From Desulfatibacillum alkenivorans DSM 16219 (GTDB lineage Bacteria; Desulfobacterota; Desulfobacteria; Desulfobacterales; Desulfatibacillaceae), in contig NZ_FQZU01000002.1 of the NCBI RefSeq assembly GCF_900142135.1, positions 272,405 to 336,404 of the forward strand: a DNA stretch of 64,000 nt, read 5' to 3'. Below are positions 28,801 through 35,115 of the stretch, in pieces (the first letter of the stretch is position 1; each line of letters opens with the position of its first letter). The notes beneath the pieces are model-generated. The model did no database searches and was not told the DNA's origin. It saw only the letters and a program-made list of their open reading frames with translations. A program made the position numbers and the translations under genes.

Positions 28801-29703
28801 CTCACCCTGGGGGCGAATTTTCTTAAAATGCACGATGACATCATGGACGCCGGCCTGTCCAAGACGGAAGAGTACACAGCAATCTTTCATAACGGAGTTC
28901 CTGAACGGGATTATGACGGAGAACCGCGCATTCAGGGCGGCATGTACGACGCCGGGGCCGACGAAACCGATGTACAGGGCAGCGGCCTGGACCTGACCTG
29001 GGAGTTGGCCCTGAACCAGGAAATGGACCAGGAAGGCGCCATCGAGTACGAAGTCACAGGCGAGTCTGAAATGCAGGGCCTGACCCTGACGACGCCCTTG
29101 AATGAGGAGTTCGGCATTCCGTTCCGCCTCGAAGAAAACTCCCTGCAAGAGCGCTTTATTGACGGAACGTACTCCGTGGCAGCCTTTGGCGCCGAGGAAA
29201 CCGGCGTTTTGTCCGGATCTTTTCCCGGCCAGTTTCCCGAGGTCTCCACACGAATAAAAGGCGATAAAAGCCTGTTTGTGGAATGGACGCCCTGGACCGC
29301 GGCCGTGGGAAGCGAAGCGCAAATCAAGGTCATGCTGGAAGTGAATCACGACGAGATTTACTCCGTCTCCCTTTCCAGCAGTGCGACTTCCTGGGTTGCG
29401 CCTATCCAGGACATCGCCTCCGGTTTGTCGGGCTGCGTGGAATATGAGCTCATCGTCATGTTCACCAACACTTGCGGCGAGGGCATCAGCAAATCCACAA
29501 GCAGAACTATTGATATGGACTGCTCCCAGGTCCCCTTGGGCGACTACAACGCGGATGAGGCCTTAACCCTGCAGGATTGCCTCCTGGGCTTGGAGATTCT
29601 CACGGGAAAGGAAAGGGCTGTCTCCTTTGACCAGGACCCCACGGGCAACCAAAAGGTGGAGCAGGAGGACCTGATTTACATCCTTCGGGAATTGGCGGAA
29701 TAG
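25846..29703 (+). CDS. Large secreted beta-helix protein with four ~132-residue repeats and dockerin-like C-terminus
   Basis: 1285 residues. Signal peptide 1-27 (ending LCHGA). Residues 28-510 are a right-handed parallel beta-helix of the pectate-lyase type: it starts TITVPGDYAKIQDAVLAAQAGDTVEVGPGTY and has many Asn-rich turns (VVENCLVHDN, FTNNVVLSND), with an inserted beta-sandwich-like stretch near 85-190. Four tandem repeats then start near residues 522, 654, 786 and 920, each opening R/F-F/Y-G-x-Y/W...G-x-C and containing a YLYLPA-like strand and a YTGTxxDDDxxxCQG-like end. The C-terminus (about 1230-1285) is dockerin-like (GDYNADEALTLQDCLLGLE). Likely extracellular polysaccharide binding or cleavage; no catalytic set recognised. 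Confidence 0.7.
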   Translation: MPSISSPLKAIFFLFFFLIPLAGLCHGATITVPGDYAKIQDAVLAAQAGDTVEVGPGTYTFTAYEGNNAEAVAGSSNCTDPGKIIGKTNNWGDDVKIGADGYIIVRMEEEIMDGPGDDFYVHWWTSNGNSWGEYAHYYVGGSASGPWTRVTSASDAFSWYHFGDLSTAGAASARYVKIEPVLENSDWTLNVRFVEGDLKWDPPIYIPSAITLKGAGTGQTIIDGANLSPDESIGFVNVGPDPWSTVHYDDFAVIAVNATGVAISDLTVKNHGSYAGVRGSSSTWEPTNFLTISGVEVSNCYTGMSFGEGSDNLVVENCLVHDNAHGGIQCGSKNVNVNGNVFYQNADGSGNNGYGISAAWACAGRFTNNVVLSNDYGITVQSSELGAQIDVLNNTVVNNSSGILLNSCTGAVRVKRNISVNNFSGASELSCSVPPDFDYNMVHGNTRNYEGNSTGANDIRLSPVFVDKNSGDYHLQNSSPGINIAPPSTQYEYLDVGGVITDTSGTACRGAAGGMATRIPDEGPNSHFFGTYQVTETVGDCDPVTKIVEVGNDPTRVYNQNYLYIPAAGGSFQHQWTELDLDARTMSMLISDKVITITDQGVWAGYSYQGWADNYTVTFAEDYNSFTFSGALSEDGDEACVGAKSGTGVRLDGDGNNKRFYGAYMITGTEGSCDEETKFFVIGGDPGRIGYDNYLYLPASGTSFTFSGENMDGDYCQWSTSISGDSITLNNEGYAVDNPDNTWSEQITAVFAADLNSFTYSGTSQDDDADQCQGVITGSGARVAEAGPNTRFYGNYIIDETLGACTENGKVVEIGNDAKRIGAEYYIYLPAEGSDFSFSFRYDDGDDFAERQIAVASDTLTIDTVGVWVSDPSKGWTEHIAAQFSADMNSLTYTGTLADDDPAECQGAMSGTGERISTQADNSRFFGSWLLFMTEGPCSAEVKVVTFGGDASKKNVDNYIYLPPKASPVSYSGFFQTDEALYDRTLTLGANFLKMHDDIMDAGLSKTEEYTAIFHNGVPERDYDGEPRIQGGMYDAGADETDVQGSGLDLTWELALNQEMDQEGAIEYEVTGESEMQGLTLTTPLNEEFGIPFRLEENSLQERFIDGTYSVAAFGAEETGVLSGSFPGQFPEVSTRIKGDKSLFVEWTPWTAAVGSEAQIKVMLEVNHDEIYSVSLSSSATSWVAPIQDIASGLSGCVEYELIVMFTNTCGEGISKSTSRTIDMDCSQVPLGDYNADEALTLQDCLLGLEILTGKERAVSFDQDPTGNQKVEQEDLIYILRELAE

Positions 29704-30268
29704 CAAAAGGGGCGTCTTTTTCCATTGATAGGATGCGTATGAGGCGCCGCCGAGGCTTTCTGTTCTATTTCGCGAGGAGGCCATCGGGCGTATTGGAAGA
29801 TTGGCATTTTTGTTGCAATAACGATATTATATAAGAAATACTCGACCTTTGTCGCATCATGAAAAGCCGTAGGTCGGGTTAAGAAGTCCAGGGATGGACC
29901 TTCAAGCTGGCAACGGTGCTGTTGGACTTCAAACCCAACAAAAATTGCAGCAATCGCCCTTTGAAGCCTGCCCCATGGAAGAGAGGTCGGAGCCAGTTGT
30001 TGGGTTTAGCAAAAAAGGACGCGGCTTCACAGCAATTATGGCTGGATTAATGTTTCTGCTTTTCTCTCGTTCCCATGCTGTCAGCTCGTATCGCAGTAGT
30101 TGTTTTTTTGCGATGCGGGCTGTACGCGTGGGAATGCATCCCGGACTATCCAACTTTCTCAAACGTCAAACGTAGATTTGACCCCATGCCCTACACTCTC
30201 CGGCGTCTTGACTTCCTCATGATTTCACCCTGCAATTTGTAAAGGATTTCTTAAGAGGAGGTTATCCC
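29704..30268. other. Intergenic region with GTAGGT..CCCAAC inverted repeats (family copy 2)
   Basis: 565 bases without a credible gene. GTAGGTCGGGTTAAGAAGTCC (from 29869) pairs with GGACTTCAAACCCAAC (29924-29939), and TTGTTGGGTTTAGC (29997-30010) is a further copy of the same family seen at 24.1 and 47.8 kb. Near the right end TTGACT, 17 bases, then TGCAAT is a weak candidate promoter for the hicB remnant, which has an AGAGGAGG ribosome site at about 30255. Confidence 0.6.
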
Positions 30269-30538
30269 ATGGATATTCAACTGACCACCCAAATTCTAAA
30301 AGAAAAAGACGTTTTTATCGCCTACGCTCCTGAAATAGACATTGCAAGCTGCGGACGGAATCCGGATGAGGCTGCTAAAAATCTATGAGAGGCTGTTGAG
30401 CTTTTTATTGAGACAGCCATGGAGCAAGGAACGTTTCAAGACATTTTGGAGGAGTGCGGGTTTTCCGAAACTGCCTCTTATTGGAAAGGACCGGAGATTA
30501 TTTCAAGCAAGCGCCTCCAACTATCCATGCCGGCTTAG
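30269..30538 (+). pseudogene. HicB-type antitoxin gene with in-frame stop
   Basis: From the ATG at 30269 (good AGGAGG site) the frame reads MDIQLTTQILKEKDVFIAYA, then PEIDIASCGRNPDEAAKNL, then TGA at 30386-30388 as codon 40. The same frame continues EAVELFIETAMEQGTF.. and ends WKGPEIISSKRLQLSMPA before TAG at 30536. The joined product is a near full-length HicB-like antitoxin (89 codons); family members have Arg at the stop position, so a CGA-to-TGA change explains it. No hicA toxin gene lies beside it. It is a solitary, decayed antitoxin. Confidence 0.8.
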
Positions 30539-30597
30539 CGCCATGCCCATTATTACTCCTTTCTTATATACCGTTTCCGGTTTTTTTGTCCCTATTT

Positions 30598-30900
30598 AGG
30601 CGCTATTCCAATGACACTGGGTTCCCGTTTCCGGGAGTCCGTCAGGATAATTGCATAACTGAGGCAATCATCCCGCCGCATCCCTCCACGGGGATGACGG
30701 AGAGCAGCGGCAATACCCAGACAAAGGGGGGCGCCCATATATAAGGCCTTCAAGCGTCCTCTGTTCTTTCGATGGCCGCAAAATCTCGTCATCCCGGCAA
30801 GGGACGGTCTGTATTTAAAGACCGTCCTGCAAGCCGGAACCCAGCGCCATTATGGACTTGCCTTGAAAGGCAATTACTTGTTTGAACGCAACTTGTCACC
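30598..30900. repeat. Composite intergenic repeat (hairpin family 1), copy A
   Basis: This 300-base block matches, over most of its length, the reverse complement of the element at 63619-64000: shared pieces include ACTGGGTTCCCGTTTCCGGG, CCCTCCACGGGGATGACGG, GGCTTCAAGCG-like and CTTTCG..CCGCAAAAT segments. It ends in the conserved hairpin 30787-30846 (CGTCATCCCGGCAAGG, stem GACGGTCT/AGACCGTC, GCAAGCCGG) and a tail TTTGAACGCAACTTG (30881-30895). No open frame. Inserted directly after the hicB remnant. Confidence 0.8.
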
Positions 30901-30953
30901 AGCCTGCAATAAAGATGGCGGCCTCCAAGCCCAAACGCCCGTATTTGAAAACG

Positions 30954-30988
30954 CAAAAAAGGGAGCCCGGACTGACCGGACTCCCTTT
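30954..30988 (-). terminator. Intrinsic terminator of the lipase gene
   Basis: On the minus strand GGGAGTCCGG-TCAGT-CCGGGCTCCC followed by TTTTTT (30954-30960 read as A on plus) lies 41 bases after the lipase stop. Strong, canonical. Confidence 0.9.
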
Positions 30989-31028
30989 GTATTTCAAGGA
31001 CTGTTTACATTTTTAGTTTGGGAATCAA

Positions 31029-31922
31029 TCAGTATCCCCTGTCCTTCAGGTCGCTCACGATGTCCACGAAGAAGTCGGGAGCGTCAAAACCGGGGGTGAT
31101 GCCGAAAAGCTGGCCCACAATGTTCAGGTGATCCACGCCCAGGCTCCACCATGCGCCGTCTTCCACGCCGCGGAATTTGCCCCATTTGGCGCTTTCCACG
31201 CCGACCAGCCCGTCATTGGAGCCTTCGTAGCCAAGCATGATCAGCCAGGTGGGGGCCAGGACCACGCTGTTGCAGCCTGCTTTGGCCTTGGCGGCCCAGC
31301 TTTGGTAGTACACGCTGCTCAGGTTGGGCGTGTTGGGATTGAACACGTCGCTCATGTAGTCGGTCACCAGGTCGTAGCCGTTTTCCAGGCTTTGAGGATT
31401 GTCATCGCCGAAGATGAAGGCGTAGACAAAATCCAGGACGTCGCCGCCCACGCTCAGCAATCCGGAGGGAAGGCCGTTCATGATCAGGTCGGCGATGCTG
31501 CTTCCCTGGTGGGGCCCTGCAATGCTGGTGTGGCTTTTGACGTAGCGGCCCAGGCTCAGGTTGGACATGGCGTACCGGGTGTATATGGTTCCGTGGGAGT
31601 GGCCGATGACGTTAATCTTGGAGGCGCCGGACACAGCCATGATTTGAAAAGCCTGACGCTGAAAGTCAGCAGCCTTGTTTTCCGTGGCGTCCATGCCGTT
31701 GACCGACGTGATGTACACTTCGGCGCCTTCGTCTTCCAGCGCTTCCTCAATGCCCCACCAGTAATCCATGATCCCCAGGATCTCGGCCGATGCGCCCATG
31801 CCATGGGCCAGAACCACCGGGTACTTGGTGTCGCAAATGTCCTTGCTGCCGCCGGCGAGCGCCAGTCCGGGAATCAGCAAAAGAGCGGCCAACGCCAGAA
31901 TTAATGCTTGCTTCTTCATCAT
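31029..31922 (-). CDS. Secreted triacylglycerol lipase (Pseudomonas family I type)
   Basis: 297 residues with a signal peptide (1-23, ending GLALA). YPVVLAHGMG supplies the oxyanion region, GHSHG the nucleophile Ser109, GSNDGLVGVES the acid Asp237 and GVDHLNIVG the base His265, the full lipase triad of the foldase-dependent family I.1/I.2. It should hydrolyse long-chain acylglycerols outside the cell after folding by a membrane foldase; such a protein is encoded 5.7 kb away. Cys30 and Cys217 may form a disulfide. A hairpin lies 41 bases before its start codon. Confidence 0.9.
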   Translation of the reverse strand: MMKKQALILALAALLLIPGLALAGGSKDICDTKYPVVLAHGMGASAEILGIMDYWWGIEEALEDEGAEVYITSVNGMDATENKAADFQRQAFQIMAVSGASKINVIGHSHGTIYTRYAMSNLSLGRYVKSHTSIAGPHQGSSIADLIMNGLPSGLLSVGGDVLDFVYAFIFGDDNPQSLENGYDLVTDYMSDVFNPNTPNLSSVYYQSWAAKAKAGCNSVVLAPTWLIMLGYEGSNDGLVGVESAKWGKFRGVEDGAWWSLGVDHLNIVGQLFGITPGFDAPDFFVDIVSDLKDRGY

Positions 31923-31962
31923 CGTTCTCCCCCTGAGAAGTTATGGTGTGGTGAGATAAAAC

Positions 31963-31999
31963 TAAAAAAGCCGGGTTGCCTCTGAAGTGCAACCCGGCT
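31963..31999 (-). terminator. Terminator-like hairpin just upstream of the lipase gene
   Basis: On the minus strand GCCGGGTTGC-ACTTCAGAG-GCAACCCGGC followed by TTTTTTAG is a perfect 10-bp stem with U-run, 41 bases before the lipase ATG and 262 bases after the esterase stop. It either ends esterase transcription or, if the lipase promoter lies further upstream, is a leader attenuator. The remaining spacer to 32259 shows nothing else. Confidence 0.85.
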
Positions 32000-32259
32000 G
32001 TCTTTTATGATCAAGACCCGTGGCTTTCCGTCCCGGCCTCGCGACCGGTTTGGCAAAACGAATTGTTGATTTGGAATTCGCCCGGGTGAAGTGTAGGCTT
32101 TGAAGATCGTACTTTTTCACCCGCGTTGAACGGAATTTATCTCAAAACTTCTACGCCTGTCAAGAAAAAAATTCTACACATGGGTAAGAACACCGTTATA
32201 AATATCAGCCGTCATTCGGGTCGGATGCACCATGGGGCTGACCTGTTAATTTTGGCCCT

Positions 32260-33159
32260 TTAATCCAGTCGATCAGCCAAAAACCGTCCGCCGCGGATCA
32301 ACAGGGACCTTCCCAGGCCGGAGCGTCCTGCCAGGCCCTGGAGCACGTGGACCCTGCTGTTGTAAATTTCCAGGGCCGCATCCACGCCGTGGGCCTGGGC
32401 GCGTTCCACGGTTTCCCGGGCGTCGCAGCGGAGAAGCTCGCCCTTTGCCGCCTGAACCAAAATGGGCGGCAGGCCGGCGTAATCACCGTAGGCCGGGCTG
32501 ATCAGAGGATTTTTCTTATCCGATCCGGCCGCGTAAAGGTCCGAGGCGTAGCGCACATACCGGTCCTGGCGATGCTTGACGCCCGTTCTTTGAAATTGGC
32601 CGGACTTATTGCATTCGTACAGGTTGGTCCAGGGGGACATGCAGTAGGCTCCGGCCGGCAGGGGGAGGCTTTTTTGCTTGAGCGCCAGCAGCAGGGCCAG
32701 GGTCAGGCCTCCCCCCGCGGAGTCTCCTGCGATGACGATTTTTTCCGGCTTAACCCCGGAAGCCAGAATCGCGCCGTAAGCCAAAAGGGCGTCTTCCAAA
32801 GCCGCGGGAAAAGGGTGCTCCGGCGCCAGGCGGTAATCTATGATCACTCCCCGGGCCGAGGTTATGCGGCACAGGGCCGAGGCCAGGGGCCTGTGGGTGC
32901 TGATGGAGCCCATGAGATACGCCCCGCCGTGGAGGTACAACAGGGTCCTGCCGTCCGTATGCGCCCATCCGGTTATGATTTCCGCCGGCATGCTCTCTAT
33001 GCGGGTTTTGATGATTTTGGCCTTTTGGGGCGTCCTGCCCAAAGTCTTGACGATTCCGTCCAGCATAAATCGTTGAAACCAAAGGGATTGGGGGCTGTCA
33101 TTGAACATGGATCTTAACAGAACATTAGGTTTTTTCCGACCGTTGGATCTTGCCGCCAT
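32260..33159 (-). CDS. Alpha/beta hydrolase, hormone-sensitive-lipase type esterase
   Basis: 299 residues with the HSL-family oxyanion motif LHGGAY (77-81) and nucleophile elbow GDSAGG (Ser147); a late histidine in SRVHVLQGL fits the triad. These enzymes are cytoplasmic carboxylesterases for short or medium acyl esters. AGGGAGGGG precedes the ATG. A perfect palindrome 34 bases upstream suggests control by a TetR-type repressor whose gene is not adjacent. Confidence 0.88.
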   Translation of the reverse strand: MAARSNGRKKPNVLLRSMFNDSPQSLWFQRFMLDGIVKTLGRTPQKAKIIKTRIESMPAEIITGWAHTDGRTLLYLHGGAYLMGSISTHRPLASALCRITSARGVIIDYRLAPEHPFPAALEDALLAYGAILASGVKPEKIVIAGDSAGGGLTLALLLALKQKSLPLPAGAYCMSPWTNLYECNKSGQFQRTGVKHRQDRYVRYASDLYAAGSDKKNPLISPAYGDYAGLPPILVQAAKGELLRCDARETVERAQAHGVDAALEIYNSRVHVLQGLAGRSGLGRSLLIRGGRFLADRLD

Positions 33160-33192
33160 CGCCCCTCCCTGGTTTGTTTGTTGGATAAATAA

Positions 33193-33206
33193 ACTGACAT
33201 GTCAGT
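33193..33206. promoter_or_regulatory. Palindromic operator upstream of the esterase gene
   Basis: ACTGACATGTCAGT is a perfect 14-bp palindrome 34 bases before the esterase start, preceded by AT-rich DNA. The TGACATGTCA core resembles operators of TetR-family repressors. The regulator is not identifiable here. Confidence 0.6.
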
Positions 33207-33543
33207 CTTTGCGGCAGAATAAAATTGAACGATCGGATTGTCAAGGAGATATAAGTTGGAAAGAGGCGATAAGAGCCCTGTCAGATCTCGAAACGGCCCC
33301 GGCGCCGCTCCTTTTTGGGGCATGCCGGGCAGGGTTTCCTATTCCAAATGTTTATGCAGGGTGCGGGGCTTGCCCCGCCCGAAGCAGGGGCTGGGCTTCC
33401 GGCCCAAAGAACGCGGGGACCGCGCAACCACAGCGAGGAGACCTCGCAACTACCCCTCCATCCGAATACAAACCGGAGACCTGGTTTACAAAATAAACTG
33501 ATGACGTGATTTGCACATAATGACGGCGCCCCGACCTCGGAAT
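33207..33543. other. Intergenic region upstream of the esterase
   Basis: About 340 bases, GC-rich in the middle, with a short hairpin GCGGGGC-TT-GCCCCGC near 33362-33377. Short overlapping open frames in all phases show no family resemblance. No gene supported. Confidence 0.4.
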
Positions 33544-33590
33544 AAAAAAACCGGGACTGACGGCCGTTGCCAGCCGTCCATCCCGGTTTT
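33544..33590 (-). terminator. Intrinsic terminator of the telA-like gene
   Basis: Minus strand: CCGGGATGGACGGC and GCCGTCAGTCCCGG (imperfect inverted repeat) followed by TTTTTTTATT, 34 bases after the stop. Strong. Confidence 0.88.
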
Positions 33591-33623
33591 AAAATCTGTC
33601 AAAGCCCGCTTTTAAGGGGGCTG

Positions 33624-34826
33624 TTAATCGATTTTGTTCACGGCGTCCCGGGCGGCTTCCTGGGCCTGGGCGCGTTTTTCCATGTCCTTGGTCATTTCCT
33701 CTAACTGGGCCATGTTGGACTTGGCGGATTCCAGCATCTGGCCTTCGATCTTGGAGGCTTCGGCCATGCGGGAGGTGAGGATATTGTAGGACTTGACCAG
33801 ATCCTGAAAGCGCACCAGAGGCTCGTTGGTGACCTTGGCCACCTCGGCCGCGTTGTCCATGGAGTCCTCGGCGATGGACACCATGAGCCCGCCCAGGTAC
33901 TCTTGGGAGGCGGCCAGGGCCTGGGCGATTTCCTTTTCGTCCTGCTGGGCGATTTTGAGGGCCAGGCCGTTTTCCAGGACCGGGCGGGTGAGGTTGACCA
34001 TGCTTTTGATGGAGTCCCGCAGGTTGTCGTGGTTGTCCATGGTGATGTTCATGGTCACGAAAAACTGGGAGAATGCGTTTTCGGTCACCTTGATGTTCTG
34101 GAGCCTTCTCACCACCCGGACAATGGCCTTTTGCAGGGCCTGCTTTTCGATTTCGTCGGTCATTTCTGGCTGGAGCTTTTCCATCTCCTGCAAAAGCACC
34201 TGGAGCTTGTAGCCCCGCAGCCGCAGCTCGTTTTGAAGCTGCTTGAGGTTGTTGTACCGCTCTTCGATTTCCAGGGTGTTTTCCAGCAGCTTGTCGCTGC
34301 CCGCCATCAGGGACTGGATAATGGCGTCCACCTGGGTCTGGACCGACTCATAACGCATGGCAATGTCGGCCAGGATCTTGCCTACGCCGGGCACGCCCCT
34401 GAACATGCGGGAGAAAAAGCCCGCGGTCTGGGATTTTTTCAACTGCTCGATGGCCGGATACGGGTTGATCTGGTCCATGACCTCGCGCAATTTCACCAAA
34501 TCCTGGGGGATGCTGTTCTTTTCGCCATTGCTCATCCGGTCCATGACCTTGCCCAAAGAGGTGCGCATAAGCCCGAACTCCCCGTTGGCCTTGGTCTGGA
34601 CGTCGTCGCCCACGGAGGTCGCCTCCCGAAGCGCGGTCCTGTCCGTGGGGTCGGCCTTGATTTTTTCCAGCAGGACCAGGGCGGCTTCCTTGGCGGCGTC
34701 CGCCTCGGGCGCGGGGACGTTTTTGGGCGGCTCCAGCACGGCGGGAACCAGTTCTTTTAAAGCCTGCTCCGGGCTTTGCTCCACGATTTCAGCGTCGATG
34801 ACGGGAGATTGTCCGTTTTCTGTCAT
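33624..34826 (-). CDS. TelA family (toxic anion resistance) protein
   Basis: 400 residues, almost entirely alpha-helical and charged, with the TelA family core (about 60-385), including NPYPAIEQLKKS and the coiled stretch LEIEERYNNLKQLQNELRLRG. TelA/KlaA proteins are linked to tellurite and antimicrobial resistance in plasmids and in ter-type stress clusters; the biochemical role is unknown. No ter genes are visible nearby, so this is a solitary copy. AGGAGGAATACGGTT precedes the ATG. Confidence 0.9.
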   Translation of the reverse strand: MTENGQSPVIDAEIVEQSPEQALKELVPAVLEPPKNVPAPEADAAKEAALVLLEKIKADPTDRTALREATSVGDDVQTKANGEFGLMRTSLGKVMDRMSNGEKNSIPQDLVKLREVMDQINPYPAIEQLKKSQTAGFFSRMFRGVPGVGKILADIAMRYESVQTQVDAIIQSLMAGSDKLLENTLEIEERYNNLKQLQNELRLRGYKLQVLLQEMEKLQPEMTDEIEKQALQKAIVRVVRRLQNIKVTENAFSQFFVTMNITMDNHDNLRDSIKSMVNLTRPVLENGLALKIAQQDEKEIAQALAASQEYLGGLMVSIAEDSMDNAAEVAKVTNEPLVRFQDLVKSYNILTSRMAEASKIEGQMLESAKSNMAQLEEMTKDMEKRAQAQEAARDAVNKID

Positions 34827-35049
34827 AACCGTATTCCTCCTGGGAATCCTGGGTGTTTGTTTTTTTTATATCCGACGGGCGGAATGAACGCGCCGAAGCA
34901 TTGCTGCCGAAAAACTGACTATTACTAAAGGGCCGGAAGGGTTGTCAATGCCGTCCGTCCCGTCTTTTCATAATTTATCAAGGTTTGGTTTTTGTTAAAA
35001 GACGTGGGCGGCCCCGGCAATGGAGGCGCATCCCCTGAAAGACGGCAAC

Positions 35050-35092
35050 AAAAGGGGCGGCTCGGAAAGCAACCGCCTCCAAACCGCCCCTT
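35050..35092 (-). terminator. Terminator of propeller gene 1
   Basis: Minus strand: GGGGCGG..CCGCCCC inverted repeat followed by TTTTGTTG, 24 bases after the stop. A closely similar hairpin follows the paralogous gene (37928-37972), so it was duplicated with the gene. Confidence 0.8.
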
Positions 35093-35115
35093 GGAGATAA
35101 TTCGCAGTTTTTTAT

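Noticed and set aside
24068..30010. Repeated GTTGGGTT units as a CRISPR array
   Set aside because: Units are few, inverted, unevenly spaced and lack constant-length spacers; no cas genes are present.
29894..30175. Possible 93-residue gene between the beta-helix gene and hicB
   Set aside because: It lies over inverted repeats of the GTAGGTTGGG family, has no ribosome site and no recognisable product.
30386..30388. TGA in the hicB frame as a selenocysteine codon
   Set aside because: HicB relatives have arginine here, selenocysteine would be in a non-redox helix, and no obvious selenocysteine-insertion hairpin follows.
33101..33509. Overlapping short frames upstream of the esterase
   Set aside because: Three phases are open at once in GC-rich DNA, none with a ribosome site or family resemblance; one starts inside the esterase gene.
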